A program made the position numbers and the translations under genes. This document shows positions 1 through 9,530 of a DNA stretch of 64,000 nucleotides, piece after piece. The stretch comes from Calditrichia bacterium (GTDB taxonomy: Bacteria; Calditrichota; Calditrichia; RBG-13-44-9; J075): positions 124,001-188,000 of the forward strand of contig JANQRS010000012.1 in assembly GCA_028284445.1 (NCBI GenBank), in the 5' to 3' direction. Each line of letters begins with the position of its first letter. Position 1 is the first letter of the stretch. The notes under the pieces are model-generated. The model saw only the letters and a list, made by a program, of their open reading frames with translations, ran no database searches and was not told the origin of the DNA.

Positions 1-2171
1 AAATGAAAAATGAATTCCCGGAAGTGGAAGAATACGTGAGATTTTATCATTACCGGAGTGATATTCTTATCAGTTATCAGGAGGAGAAAAAATTCTATGA
101 GAGCAACTTCTACTGGGCTGATGCCGCCGTCCTGGATATTTTCAGCTTTCCACTGTTAAAAGGCGATCCGAGAAGCGCATTAACAGAACCCAATTCGGTG
201 GTAATCTCCGAATCAATGGCTAGAAAGTATTTCCCGGCCGGCGATGCGGTTGGCAATTCCCTCACCTACGCCAATCAAGGCACCGTATTTGAACTGCAGG
301 TAACAGGTGTTATGCGGGATATACCTTCGAATTCTCACTTTCATCCGGAATTTATCGGCAGTATGGCCACCTTTAAACCCGGCACCTGGCTCTGGAAATA
401 TGACTTGCCAACCAGTTGGGACAATACTTTCTACGTCAGCTATATTCTGCTTTCAGAAGACTCTGATTACAAGGCAACCGAAGAAAAGCTACCCGCTTTT
501 CTTGAAAAGCATCTTGGTGAAAAATCGAAAGAGTTCTTCCCTTTCTTGCAGCCACTGACAGATATTTATCTCCACTCAAATTTAACTGGAGAATTGGAAC
601 CGACCGGCAATATCCTCTACCTCTATATATTTGCCTGCGTCGCTCTATTAATACTGTTTGTAGCATGCATCAACTATATGAATCTGGCAACTGCCCGTTC
701 CATTCGACGGGCAAGAGAAGTAGGCTTACGCAAAACGCTTGGCAGCAATCGCACTCAATTGCTCTATCAGTTTTACGGTGAATCGTTTTTAGTAACGCTG
801 CTTGCGGTCACAATGGCCTTTCTGTTAGTGGAGATGGCAACGCCCTGGTTCAATCCGGTGATGGGTAAAAGCCTGTCTGTGCTCTCGCTGATGAACAGTT
901 TCGAAATTTTCCTCATAGCCGGCTTCATCATTTGCATCACACTCGTTGCCGGTAGTTATCCGGCTCTGTACCTTTCCGGTTTTCAGCCCGCCGCAGTTTT
1001 TAAAGGCGGAACGGCTGGCGGCAATAGGGCGTCATCACTACGCAAAGGTCTGGTGGTCGTTCAGTTCGCGACAGCTGTATTCCTGGTCATTGCAACACTC
1101 ATTGTTTCAGAACAATTCGATTATTTCAATCAGGGGCGGTGGGGTCAGGAGGCTGACCGAATTATTACAATTCCATTGCGGGGAAGCGATGCCGCACAGA
1201 ATTTCACGGCTTATAAGAATGCAATCAGAAGCCATGCGGATGTTCTGGGGGTAACGACCTCATCCTTTACTCCTTTCACCCAGCATAAATTTGGTACCTT
1301 CCGAGTCCCCGAGGTCTTGCAAGACGGCAACGAGTTCGAATGCGATTATTTTGTCACCGACCAGGATTTTCCGTCTGTTTTCGAACTAGAAATTGTTTCC
1401 GGCAGAAATTTTTCTCTTCGAGCCAATACTGCACCAATCGACGGCAAAGAGTTCATCGTCAATGAAAGCGCCGTGAAAGCGCTGGGCTTGACCAATGAAA
1501 CGGCACCAGGCATCACCCTGGATCATTATTTTTGGGAAGAGTCTGGTACAATTGTAGGTGTTGTGAAAGACTTTCACTATCGCTCCAAACATGAAGCGAT
1601 TCATCCGCTCGTCATTAAAGCAAATCCGAAGTTCGTTCGCTTTCTCTCCATAAGGGTCAGCACAGCAAACTTCCGTCATACGCTGGAACATCTTGAGGCT
1701 AAATGGACAACGATTATCCCCAATTCACCATTCGTGTATACGTTTTTGGACAAAGATCTGGAAAGGCTCTATCAAGCTGAAGAAGCCATCGGGGACGTTT
1801 TGAGATACTATAGCATTATTGCCATTGCCATCAGCTGCCTTGGGTTATTTGGATTGGCAGCTTTTGCCGCAGAACAGCGCACCAAAGAGATTGGTGTTAG
1901 AAAAATACTGGGAGCGACTATTCCGGATATTATTATGCTGCTCTCCACAGACATTGTAAAGCTGATTTGTATTGCCAGTCTTTTCGCATGCCCATTGGCA
2001 TATTCCATTATGACCCAATGGCTACAAGATTTTGCCTATCATATCAACATAGGTCCGTATCCCTTTCTAGTTGCGGGAGGGACAGTGCTTTTAGTTGCGT
2101 TAATAACAATCGCTTATCAAGTGATACGAGCAGCTGTCTCCAACCCCGTAAAAGCACTACGATACGAATAA
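1..2171 (+). CDS. FtsX/MacB-type ABC transporter permease, 5'-truncated by window edge
   Basis: Permease subunit of an ABC exporter of the MacB/FtsX family (MacB_PCD periplasmic domain plus two FtsX domains), acting in the inner membrane on an unknown substrate. The visible frame gives 722 residues from an ATG at position 3, but that ATG is internal: its first residues (MKNEFPEVEEY) align with about residue 85 of the complete paralogue at 5086-7437 (LKQEIPEISS). The first membrane segment and the start therefore lie before the window. Visible are a periplasmic domain, a first FtsX block with 'VALLILFVACINYMNLATARS' (about residues 210-230) and 'REVGLRKTLG', a second periplasmic domain, and a C-terminal FtsX block with 'RTKEIGVRKILGA'. 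The repeated 'GLRK/GVRK-LGA' motif is the FtsX signature. No ATPase partner is in the window. Confidence 0.93.
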   Translation, partial: MKNEFPEVEEYVRFYHYRSDILISYQEEKKFYESNFYWADAAVLDIFSFPLLKGDPRSALTEPNSVVISESMARKYFPAGDAVGNSLTYANQGTVFELQVTGVMRDIPSNSHFHPEFIGSMATFKPGTWLWKYDLPTSWDNTFYVSYILLSEDSDYKATEEKLPAFLEKHLGEKSKEFFPFLQPLTDIYLHSNLTGELEPTGNILYLYIFACVALLILFVACINYMNLATARSIRRAREVGLRKTLGSNRTQLLYQFYGESFLVTLLAVTMAFLLVEMATPWFNPVMGKSLSVLSLMNSFEIFLIAGFIICITLVAGSYPALYLSGFQPAAVFKGGTAGGNRASSLRKGLVVVQFATAVFLVIATLIVSEQFDYFNQGRWGQEADRIITIPLRGSDAAQNFTAYKNAIRSHADVLGVTTSSFTPFTQHKFGTFRVPEVLQDGNEFECDYFVTDQDFPSVFELEIVSGRNFSLRANTAPIDGKEFIVNESAVKALGLTNETAPGITLDHYFWEESGTIVGVVKDFHYRSKHEAIHPLVIKANPKFVRFLSIRVSTANFRHTLEHLEAKWTTIIPNSPFVYTFLDKDLERLYQAEEAIGDVLRYYSIIAIAISCLGLFGLAAFAAEQRTKEIGVRKILGATIPDIIMLLSTDIVKLICIASLFACPLAYSIMTQWLQDFAYHINIGPYPFLVAGGTVLLVALITIAYQVIRAAVSNPVKALRYE

Positions 2172-2230
2172 TAACCGCTCCTTAAAGAGCAAATCTTACC
2201 ATATCCCCGGCGGCCATTTAGTCGATTCGG

Positions 2231-2249
2231 ATGCGGAAAATTTCCGCAT
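2231..2249. terminator. Short inverted repeat after the permease gene
   Basis: A 9-base arm pairs perfectly around one base (ATGCGGAAA / TTTCCGCAT), 60 bases after the permease stop. There is no clear T-run after it, so it may be a weak terminator or a protein site. The half-site TTCCGCAT recurs about 20 bases downstream. Confidence 0.35.
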
Positions 2250-2431
2250 TTCCCAATAATTCCGCATTCTAGCGGCTTTTTATCACAGCAGAAAAACCTC
2301 ACACAAACACCTGTTATAAAACAACTTAGTCAGTCGATAAAAACCTGGCACCATTGTTGACATTGAGTATATGTGTAAATGAATATCAACAGGACTCAGC
2401 ACAACCAGGATCTTCAAACCAGGAGAACAGG

Positions 2432-3124
2432 ATGAAAAGGACCGCTTCAATTTTACTCGTATTTTCTATCATCATTCTTAGTCAAACTCTAGCTGCCCAG
2501 CATCGAATCGGCGTGATTGGTGGCTTAAATATCGCAGATCTCCGAATTACTGAACCCGATGATGGATCAGTCGAAGAGAGCTCCCGTGACAATAAATTCG
2601 GAATTGGGGGACTCTTTGCCCTCGATATCGGTCAGCAATTTTATCTGCAAATCCAGCCAACTTACCTGGTAAAGGGCGGCACCGCCGTGCCTGATCCCGG
2701 TGATCCCGAATTTCGCTTTACAGCCAACTACCTGGAAATCCCCCTGCTGATACAAAAGACCTTCGGCACGACAGTTAAGCCATATGTATTGGGCGGGCCG
2801 ACCCTTGGCTTTCTCTTGTCAAATGAAGTAGACGCTGAACTGAATGGCACGGAATTCACGGCAGACCTTAAAGACGTATCCGAAACCCTTGACTTCGGCC
2901 TAACCGTGGGGGCCGGTGTACTGTTCCCGATCAACAACTTTGTTCTGTTTTTGGAAAGCCGCTACACTCACGGAATATCTGATGTCCTCGAAGGCGGCCC
3001 CATTCAATTTAAAGCAGGTGATTTGGTCCTTGACGAAGAGCTTGAACCGGAAGTTGAGGTGAGAACACGCGGTATCAGCATCATGACCGGTATTTCCATC
3101 CCATTAAATGGAGGAAACCGCTGA
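2432..3124 (+). CDS. Outer-membrane beta-barrel protein (PorT/OMP_b-brl_2-like)
   Basis: A 230-residue exported protein, probably a small outer-membrane beta-barrel. The start is ATG 2432, which has AGGAG six bases upstream; the frame opens earlier (2354) but only this start gives a proper signal peptide (MKRTASILLVFSIIILSQ, cleavage after LAAQ). The mature part has alternating short strands with glycine turns and aromatic ends (IGVIGGLNIADL, YLEIPLLIQKTF, PYVLGGPTLGF, GLTVGAGVLF), as in the PorT-like family where 'YLEIPLL' and 'GG' turns recur. It ends in a one-base overlap (TGATG) with the next gene, so the two are translationally coupled. No specific function can be assigned. Confidence 0.8.
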   Translation: MKRTASILLVFSIIILSQTLAAQHRIGVIGGLNIADLRITEPDDGSVEESSRDNKFGIGGLFALDIGQQFYLQIQPTYLVKGGTAVPDPGDPEFRFTANYLEIPLLIQKTFGTTVKPYVLGGPTLGFLLSNEVDAELNGTEFTADLKDVSETLDFGLTVGAGVLFPINNFVLFLESRYTHGISDVLEGGPIQFKAGDLVLDEELEPEVEVRTRGISIMTGISIPLNGGNR

Positions 3125-4254
3125 TGAAAATACTGGCCAGGCTTTTTCTGAGCTTGCTTCTGCTCCCATTCTGGGGATGTGATAATAGCGTTTCTGATTC
3201 ACAGCGCGCAACATTTGATTATGTCGCACCACCCCAGTTAGATGATGGATTGAGCACGGCTCACCTCAACGAGGTAAATGTGGATCCCGGCGAGTTAACA
3301 AATATGCTAGGCCTTATCGAGACCGGCGTTTACGAGAACATTCATAGCGTCTTGTTGGTCAAAGACAAGAAACTTGTCGTCGAAGAATATTGGGCAGGTC
3401 GAACGGTATTTAACGACTATGTTGAATACGACCGGAATACACTCCATAATATGCACTCGGTCACCAAGAGTATCACTTCTGCATTAATCGGCATTGCTAT
3501 AATGGAGGGGAGCATCAATAGTGCAGAGGACAAGCTGCACAGCTTTTTCCCGGAATATGCTGATGTCTTATTGGCGGGGGGACGTGAGGAAATTACGCTG
3601 GCACACGTTCTGACAATGTCGGCAGGCTTCAGTTGGGATGAACATAGCTTTCCCTATGAGGATGAGCGAAATGATCATGCACAAATGTATTTGAGCGACA
3701 ACTGGATCAAGTATGTTCTCGATAAACCCATCGCCGAAACGCCCGGTACCAAATTCAACTACAATAGCGGCCTTTCCATTACTCTGGGCGGGATTATCCG
3801 AAACGTAAGCGGGCAAACTGTTGATGCGTATGCGCAATCAACTCTCTTCGCTGCACTGGGTATAGACGAATATGTCTGGTTCAAGGATGAAGATGGCACC
3901 GCGCAAACCGGCGGCGGATTGTCCCTGCGGCCTCGCGATATGGTGAAATTCGGCCTGCTCTTTCTGAACGACGGGCAGTGGAATGGCAATCAGATTATTT
4001 CACCGGAGTGGGTCGCGCAATCGACGGATTGGCAGGCGCCCGGCAAGCTGTATGGCTATCAGTGGTGGTTAGACAGTTATACGGTAGACGGCAAAACAAT
4101 CAGCGGATACAGTGCACGGGGTCGTGGGGGACAGTTCATTTTCGTTTTCCCCGCCCTGGAGTTGGTCGCGGTCTTCACCGGCGGAAATGACAATGAACTC
4201 GGTGGGCAACCGTACGAAATGTTAGTCCGGCATATTTTACCGGCCGCCGGTTAA
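3124..4254 (+). CDS. Serine hydrolase lipoprotein (beta-lactamase/class C-like, PF00144)
   Basis: A 376-residue lipoprotein of the class C beta-lactamase / esterase / DD-peptidase-like family. The signal peptide ends in a lipobox (LLPFWGC, lipidated Cys19), so it is probably tethered to a membrane facing the periplasm. The catalytic SxxK is Ser112-Val-Thr-Lys115 inside 'MHSVTKSITSALIG'; a YxN-type motif is at Tyr213 ('FNYNSG'). The later 'GGGLSLRPRDMVKFGLLFL' and 'RGRGGQFIFVFP' blocks are typical of PF00144 esterases. True beta-lactamase activity is not implied. It is coupled to the preceding barrel gene (stop and start share one base). A strong hairpin terminator follows 84 bases later. Confidence 0.9.
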   Translation: MKILARLFLSLLLLPFWGCDNSVSDSQRATFDYVAPPQLDDGLSTAHLNEVNVDPGELTNMLGLIETGVYENIHSVLLVKDKKLVVEEYWAGRTVFNDYVEYDRNTLHNMHSVTKSITSALIGIAIMEGSINSAEDKLHSFFPEYADVLLAGGREEITLAHVLTMSAGFSWDEHSFPYEDERNDHAQMYLSDNWIKYVLDKPIAETPGTKFNYNSGLSITLGGIIRNVSGQTVDAYAQSTLFAALGIDEYVWFKDEDGTAQTGGGLSLRPRDMVKFGLLFLNDGQWNGNQIISPEWVAQSTDWQAPGKLYGYQWWLDSYTVDGKTISGYSARGRGGQFIFVFPALELVAVFTGGNDNELGGQPYEMLVRHILPAAG

Positions 4255-4337
4255 GGTGTCAGCAAATGCCGTTGAAATATTCCCGACATATATCAGGCTT
4301 GGCATAAAGCATCCAAATATACTCCCCATAAAGACGC

Positions 4338-4374
4338 AAAAACGGCTGTTCCGATGTATCGGGGCAGCCGTTTT
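4338..4374 (+). terminator. Rho-independent terminator of the barrel/hydrolase operon
   Basis: An 11-base stem (AAAAACGGCTG with CAGCCGTTTT) encloses a nested CCGA/TCGG stem and is followed by TTTT. It sits 84 bases after the hydrolase stop. Confidence 0.75.
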
Positions 4375-4557
4375 ATTAAGAGTCAGCAATGGTCGGCTCA
4401 CTCGATATGTTTTCAGTAGGAAGATACCCCTCTATACTGAAGAAGGTCCGCAATTCAGTCCGATGCTCCAAATTGATCGCCCGCCGCAAAAAAGGCCAGG
4501 AACAGCTTTAATAGTCGACAATTTGGCGGTAGATCATCCAACTCAAGTTCATAATGC

Positions 4558-4586
4558 TTGACAAGTTCAGATTCTTAAACTACATT
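4558..4586 (+). promoter_or_regulatory. Candidate promoter for the cold-shock gene
   Basis: TTGACA at 4558-4563 and TACATT at 4581-4586 are separated by exactly 17 bases. This would give an AT-rich leader of about 100 bases before the cold-shock ATG, fitting the long leaders of cold-shock mRNAs. The promoter consensus of this lineage is unknown, so this is tentative. The rest of the gap 4375-4692 shows no convincing gene. Confidence 0.35.
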
Positions 4587-4692
4587 TGGCTGTCAAATAA
4601 GGAATTTTAGCTTACCAGGTAATCCCCGCAAAAACTAGAATATCCCCAAAGTCACTAACTTATATTTTTCTTTATTTTTAGGAGCGTTAAGA

Positions 4693-4905
4693 ATGTCAGA
4701 ACGTGTAAATGGCACAGTAAAGTGGTTCAATGATACTAAAGGTTTTGGTTTTATCTCGTATAATGATGGAGACGACCTTTTTGTACATTTTAGTTCTATC
4801 CGTGAAGATGGCGGCTTCCGTTCTTTGCAGGAGGGACAAGAAGTTGAATTCACCATTGGTGAAGGCAAAAAAGGCCTTCAAGCACAAGATGTTGTTGCTC
4901 TGTAG
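4693..4905 (+). CDS. cspA-like: Cold-shock protein (CspA family)
   Basis: A 70-residue single cold-shock domain, the normal length for the family. It is a cytoplasmic nucleic-acid chaperone that binds single-stranded RNA. RNP1 is present as 'KGFGFISY' (residues about 16-23) and RNP2 as 'DLFVHFSSI' (about 28-36); the start '[16 protein letters not shown]' is canonical. AGGAG lies eight bases before the ATG. It is monocistronic, with its own candidate promoter and a strong terminator 30 bases downstream, and sits between two FtsX permease genes with no evident functional link. Confidence 0.97.
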   Translation: MSERVNGTVKWFNDTKGFGFISYNDGDDLFVHFSSIREDGGFRSLQEGQEVEFTIGEGKKGLQAQDVVAL

Positions 4906-4936
4906 TAGCCTCAACACTTAGAAGTAGCCTGTTTCT

Positions 4937-4970
4937 AAAAAGGCGACGCCCACAGGTGTCGCCTTTTTTT
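4937..4970 (+). terminator. Strong Rho-independent terminator after the cold-shock gene
   Basis: The stem AAAAAGGCGAC / GTCGCCTTTTTT has a 10-base loop and ends in seven T. It starts 32 bases after the cold-shock stop codon. Confidence 0.9.
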
Positions 4971-5085
4971 ATTGCTCCGACCGAATTGCTTATATGGTGC
5001 GCCATTAATCGCCGCAGTGCAACAAAAGCCCTCCCCCTTCGTTGTATAGAGCATTCCATCACACAATGCACTTTCGGAGGCCTCC

Positions 5086-7437
5086 ATGTTTGTAAATCAT
5101 CTGAAAATTGCGTTTCGACATCTAATTCGAAGTAAGGGCTTTAGCTTTATCAATGTTAGCGGGCTGGCTATTGGTATGGCTTGTTGCGTACTGATTCTTC
5201 TATTTGTTCGGGACGAAGTCAAGTACGACGGATTCCACGAGAATGCTGATAGGCTTCACCGAATCACCTCTCATCTTGGGGAAGCAAATGGCAATTTGCA
5301 CGTTGCGATCACCGTCTTGCCGTTGGCTAAAGCTCTCAAGCAGGAAATTCCCGAAATTAGCAGCGCAAGTGCATTTGGTGAGGGTCGTGACATCGTCAAG
5401 TCAGGAGAATCATCGTTTGTCGAATTTGTGCAATATGCCGACGAAGATTTCTTCACCATGTTTTCCTTCCCCTTCCTTCACGGTGATCCCAACACAGCAC
5501 TATCTACTCCGAACAGCATTGTGATAACTGAGAGCGCTGCAAGCAAGCATTTTGGACGAATAGATGTTTTGGGCGAAACCATAAGCCTAAAAAACCATGG
5601 CGAACTCAATATTTCCGGGATCATCAAAGATACGGACCATTCGCATATCACCCTGAATCTTGTTCTGCCGCTCCAATCTCTTGAAAAGCGCGGTGTAAAC
5701 ATGGACAATTGGAGCTCGATCAACTATTCGAGCTATGTTCTATTAAACGGGCAGGCTGATCGGGAGGTAGTGGCTGCCAAGATTCTGAACTTTCTCGATC
5801 GGGGTGATCCGGAAAACACAACCACACTTCACATGCAAGCGCTGACCGACATTTATCTGCATTCATCCTACGCTTATGATATTCGAACAACCACCGGCAG
5901 CGCTCGGCAGGTTTATCTCCTCTTTATTGTCGCTATTTCAATCCTGCTCATTGCTTGTATCAATTTCATGAACCTCACAACAGCGAGATCCGAAAAACGT
6001 CTCAGAGAAACCGGTTTACGCAAAATACTGGGAGCAAAAAAGCGCCAGCTGGCAATCCAATTTATTGCGGAGGCAGTGTTCTTTGCATTGTTGGCCTTGC
6101 TTGTATCGCTAGTCCTCGTGAAGCTTGCACTTCCCTTTTGCAATGAGCTTTTCCAGAGGGAACTGACCTTCAATCCGCTCGCCGACCAGCAATTGGCACT
6201 CGGCCTTATTGGCTTGTCAATATTGACCGGGCTTGTTTCCGGCTTTTATCCGGCAATTGCATTTACCAGGTCTCACCCGCTGGCCTCCGTTAGTCGCAGC
6301 CTAAGCGGTGCAGCAGGCCACACCTGGCTTCGCAAAACGCTGGTTGTCACTCAATTTGCATGTTCGATTGTTCTCATTATTTCAACCATGGTTATATACC
6401 AGCAGCTTCGCCACTTTCAAAATAGTTCACTAGGCTATGATCAGAATCATTTGGTCATCCTAAACAATCAGGAAGTCGGCAAAAATTATCAGGCATTTCG
6501 CAATGAGGTATTGGCCAATAGTAACGTTCTAAGCGTGACGGGCAGTTCCAACATTCCCACCTGGTCCTGGCCGGGTGCAACCATTTCGGAATGGGAAGGC
6601 AATCACCAGGAACGAGAATTTATGCTGAACTCGCTGATTGTCAATCACGAGTACTTTAAGACTTATGATATGGAATTGGTGCAGGGACGTTCCTTCAGTC
6701 CAGAGCTTACCACGGACATGGAAAGCGCCTTAGTTGTTAATGAGGAGGCCGTGAGGCAGCTAGGCATGGCGGAGCCACTGGGTAAGCAACTTACCATGAA
6801 TCAATCCGAAGGAAAGATTATCGGCGTGGTAAAAGATTTTCATTTCGATAATCTGCGCAACGAAGTAAACCCCCTGGTCATCCGCCTGGACAATGCAGAG
6901 GCTGATCATGTAACGATTCGAATTGCTGCAGAAAATGCAAACGCCACCATGGCCTATCTGGAAGAAACAGCACTGGCTTTTTCCGGTGATACCCCCGTTC
7001 AGCTTAACTTTCTTGATGCCTCACTGGCAAGGCTCTACCGAACTGAGAGAACCATTGGTAAAGCAAGTCTTTATTTTTCAATATTGGCGGTGTTGATTGC
7101 CAGCCTGGGACTGTTTGGACTGGCCTCATTCTCTACCGAGCGACGAACCAGGGAAATCGGGGTGCGCAAGGTGCTGGGAGCAACGGTGCCCAATATCCTG
7201 CTTCTTATTTCCAAAGAATTTACGGTGCTTGTTTTTGTCGCTTTTGTAATTGCCTCACCAGTTGCATATCTCGGCCTTGAGAGTTGGCTCCAAAATTTTG
7301 CCAACAGAATAGATATCGGCGCAGGCGTTTTTCTCGCGGCAGGCGCTATCGCCGTTTTGGTCACCTTTGCTACGATCGGATATCAATCGGTCAAAGCCGC
7401 GCTGCAAAATCCGGCCACGGCATTACAATCTGAATAG
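5086..7437 (+). CDS. FtsX/MacB-type ABC transporter permease
   Basis: Complete 783-residue permease of the MacB/FtsX family, the usual length for the FCB duplicated-FtsX type. The ATG has GGAGG five bases upstream. Order: membrane segment 1 (about residues 20-43, 'FINVSGLAIGMACCVLILLF'), periplasmic MacB_PCD domain, three membrane segments of FtsX 1 starting with 'LLFIVAISILLIACINFMNL' and followed by 'RETGLRKILGAKK', a further segment near 'TLVVTQFACSIVLIIST', a second periplasmic domain, and the C-terminal FtsX 2 with 'RTREIGVRKVLGA'. It is a paralogue of the truncated permease at the start of the window. No ATPase or membrane-fusion partner is adjacent, so the substrate is unknown. Confidence 0.95.
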   Translation: MFVNHLKIAFRHLIRSKGFSFINVSGLAIGMACCVLILLFVRDEVKYDGFHENADRLHRITSHLGEANGNLHVAITVLPLAKALKQEIPEISSASAFGEGRDIVKSGESSFVEFVQYADEDFFTMFSFPFLHGDPNTALSTPNSIVITESAASKHFGRIDVLGETISLKNHGELNISGIIKDTDHSHITLNLVLPLQSLEKRGVNMDNWSSINYSSYVLLNGQADREVVAAKILNFLDRGDPENTTTLHMQALTDIYLHSSYAYDIRTTTGSARQVYLLFIVAISILLIACINFMNLTTARSEKRLRETGLRKILGAKKRQLAIQFIAEAVFFALLALLVSLVLVKLALPFCNELFQRELTFNPLADQQLALGLIGLSILTGLVSGFYPAIAFTRSHPLASVSRSLSGAAGHTWLRKTLVVTQFACSIVLIISTMVIYQQLRHFQNSSLGYDQNHLVILNNQEVGKNYQAFRNEVLANSNVLSVTGSSNIPTWSWPGATISEWEGNHQEREFMLNSLIVNHEYFKTYDMELVQGRSFSPELTTDMESALVVNEEAVRQLGMAEPLGKQLTMNQSEGKIIGVVKDFHFDNLRNEVNPLVIRLDNAEADHVTIRIAAENANATMAYLEETALAFSGDTPVQLNFLDASLARLYRTERTIGKASLYFSILAVLIASLGLFGLASFSTERRTREIGVRKVLGATVPNILLLISKEFTVLVFVAFVIASPVAYLGLESWLQNFANRIDIGAGVFLAAGAIAVLVTFATIGYQSVKAALQNPATALQSE

Positions 7438-7527
7438 CTGTTGACGACAATTAGAATCACATAAATTGGGTATTCTTCGATTGGATTGATTTGGTCATTT
7501 TTGGAAAAAGCGACGGGGGTCTGAACA

Positions 7528-9375
7528 ATGATCAAATCAATTCTCCTGGTTTTGATAGCGACAGGATGTCTATTTTCACAGGAATTACATCATCTGCCAA
7601 TTCCGGCGCCTTCTACGAAGAGTGATTTCAACTGGCAGAAGGAATACGGCAAAAGCCCGACAAAATTCACGGCCAACGAGTGGCGACAGGTGATAGATGC
7701 AACCTGGGGGCAAGGTATTTCTACCACCGAAAAACTGGCACTCTTCGACTTCTGGTTCAACGAAATTCATCTCACTTACGCCGGTTTTCACAACGACAAT
7801 ATCGACATCTTTGCCATGCGCGATCTCTATCGCCCGGAGATCGAAGCGGGCGTTACCCGCGGGCGCTTTTCGGGCATCATGAATCATTTCACCTACCAGC
7901 TCAATGAACTTCATACGTACATCTTTGATGTCCCGGTTTGGGCAACAACCAAGAACAAAGGCATTCCATTGCTGACGGTCGGTCAATGGGGCCTGAATCG
8001 CCACTTTGGCGCGCTGCTCACGCCGCTGGAAGACAGCACGCTGGTCGTCTATCGGGCGGTTGCCAATCACCCGATTGGACTGGAGCCCGGTGACCTGGTG
8101 CTTGGCTACGATGGCATGGCCTGGAAGGACATTTATCCGACCCTCCTGGAAGCGGAACTACCGATTTTCTACAATTCAGTCAACGCCAGCACAAAAGAAG
8201 CCAACGATTATTACCTGCTACAAGCAGCCGGCTTAAACTGGCATTTATTTGACATCATCGATATCGTGAAATATAACAGCAACGATACCCTGCACTACAA
8301 CACCAACCTGCTTGCCGGCCAAAACACCACGCTTTGGGGCAGTGAGCAGATCGATGTTCGTGGCGTTACCTGGCCGGATCGCAGCAACAATGACCGCGTA
8401 AGCTGGGGCGTCGTTTCCGGAACCAAAGTCGGCTACGTCTACGTAACTTCCTGGTCGTTTGACGCCATATTTGATATTCGCGCGCAGTTTGAACAGGCGG
8501 TTGACAGCCTGATGCATCATACCGAAACCGATGGCATTATTTTCGATTTTCGCTTCAACACCGGTGGCGGTGCGCTTGCCCGGGAAGGCTTGAATTTGCT
8601 GTTCAACACCACCGTACAAACGGTCGGTTTCGATAAAAAAGTACGCTCGACAGATCCATTTTTGATGGAACCGGACCCCCTCAGGCAGGCAGCAAACCTG
8701 ACCATCCGCGGCCTGACAAGCAGTTTCTACGACAAACCGATCGTCATATTGATTGGCCCGGGTTCTATCAGTGCAGGCGAGCTGGAAGCCTTGCGCATGT
8801 CATTTCATCCCAACGCAAGGATCTTCGGTAAAACAGCGCCGGGTGGCAACAGCGGCTCCGATTTTATAGATGTCGGCAATGACGATTGGTTCGCCTCCCT
8901 CTCAAATAGCGCCATGTATCGCTTCGAGAAAAACGCCCATGCTTACATCATTCATATCGGTCTAGAGCCGGATGAATCAGTTTGGTTTGACCGAGACGAC
9001 GTCGCCAATGGCATTGATACAATTGTTGAATCGGCCATCAGCTGGATTGAGGATGAGCAAACGGCGATCTATGTAACGGAGTCAAACAGTCTGCCGGAGC
9101 AAATCACGCTGTTCCAGAACTATCCCAATCCCTTTAACCCGCAGACTACCATTCGCTATTCTCTCCCGCAACCTGAAGACCTGGAATTGGTCATTTACGA
9201 CATGCAAGGTCAGCTGATTAAAACGACTATCAATCAGAAAGTGCCTTCAGGTAATCATCAGTATGTTTGGAATGGAAGGGACAATTGGGGCAACAAGGTT
9301 GCCAGCGGTGTTTATGTTTATCGACTTAGGACAGATGATATCACCATTGCACGTAAGATGCTCTTGATACGATAA
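7528..9375 (+). CDS. Secreted S41-family peptidase-like protein with type IX sorting tail
   Basis: A 615-residue exported protein. It has an N-terminal signal peptide (MIKSILLVLIATGCLFSQ), a central peptidase S41 (C-terminal processing protease / tricorn-like) domain, and a C-terminal FlgD-Ig-like sorting tail ('FQNYPNPFNPQTTIRYS' ... 'SGVYVYRLR' ... 'KMLLIR'). The S41 core shows 'FDFRFNTGGG' (the family DxRxNxGG block, about residue 340) and 'GPGSISAGELEA', in which Ser415 is the expected nucleophile. The block around 'EPGDLVLGYDGMAWKDIYP' resembles a PDZ-like segment. Export through the outer membrane by a type IX-like system follows from the tail. The substrate is unknown. It stands alone between a permease and the AP2 gene. 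Confidence 0.85.
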   Translation: MIKSILLVLIATGCLFSQELHHLPIPAPSTKSDFNWQKEYGKSPTKFTANEWRQVIDATWGQGISTTEKLALFDFWFNEIHLTYAGFHNDNIDIFAMRDLYRPEIEAGVTRGRFSGIMNHFTYQLNELHTYIFDVPVWATTKNKGIPLLTVGQWGLNRHFGALLTPLEDSTLVVYRAVANHPIGLEPGDLVLGYDGMAWKDIYPTLLEAELPIFYNSVNASTKEANDYYLLQAAGLNWHLFDIIDIVKYNSNDTLHYNTNLLAGQNTTLWGSEQIDVRGVTWPDRSNNDRVSWGVVSGTKVGYVYVTSWSFDAIFDIRAQFEQAVDSLMHHTETDGIIFDFRFNTGGGALAREGLNLLFNTTVQTVGFDKKVRSTDPFLMEPDPLRQAANLTIRGLTSSFYDKPIVILIGPGSISAGELEALRMSFHPNARIFGKTAPGGNSGSDFIDVGNDDWFASLSNSAMYRFEKNAHAYIIHIGLEPDESVWFDRDDVANGIDTIVESAISWIEDEQTAIYVTESNSLPEQITLFQNYPNPFNPQTTIRYSLPQPEDLELVIYDMQGQLIKTTINQKVPSGNHQYVWNGRDNWGNKVASGVYVYRLRTDDITIARKMLLIR

Positions 9376-9408
9376 TATACTTTGTCTTGATGGATAATGA
9401 CGCTTCAG

Positions 9409-9446
9409 GAAAAAACAACTGCCTGCCGGCGAAACAGACAGTTGTT
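9409..9446 (-). terminator. Terminator for the minus-strand AP2 gene
   Basis: Read on the minus strand, AACAACTG pairs with CAGTTGTT (9446 to 9414) and runs into TTTTTT. It lies about 70 bases after the AP2 gene stop. A second hairpin (9473-9501, CAACTGCCGG / CCGGCTGTTG with one mismatch) precedes it. Confidence 0.6.
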
Positions 9447-9461
9447 ATGGAGGAGGTGTTT

Positions 9462-9530
9462 ATGTATGAACACAACAGCCGGAAGGGTAGACCGGCAGTT
9501 GCAGAGGGCTTCAAACTAGCGTTCAAATAA
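9462..9530 (+). CDS. Candidate 22-residue small ORF (doubtful)
   Basis: ATG 9462 has an exceptionally good Shine-Dalgarno (GGAGGAGG at 9449-9456, five bases away) and reads 22 codons to TAA, giving a basic peptide beginning MYEHNSRKGRP. It overlaps the 3' end of the AP2 gene by 15 bases on the other strand and covers a hairpin, so the sequence may instead serve as the AP2 transcript's 3' structure. No known family is recognised. Confidence 0.2.
   Translation: MYEHNSRKGRPAVAEGFKLAFK

Noticed and set aside
4256..4561. A 101-residue frame in the gap before the cold-shock gene
   Set aside because: It covers a clear terminator, has no ribosome-binding site and no family resemblance, so I treat it as chance.
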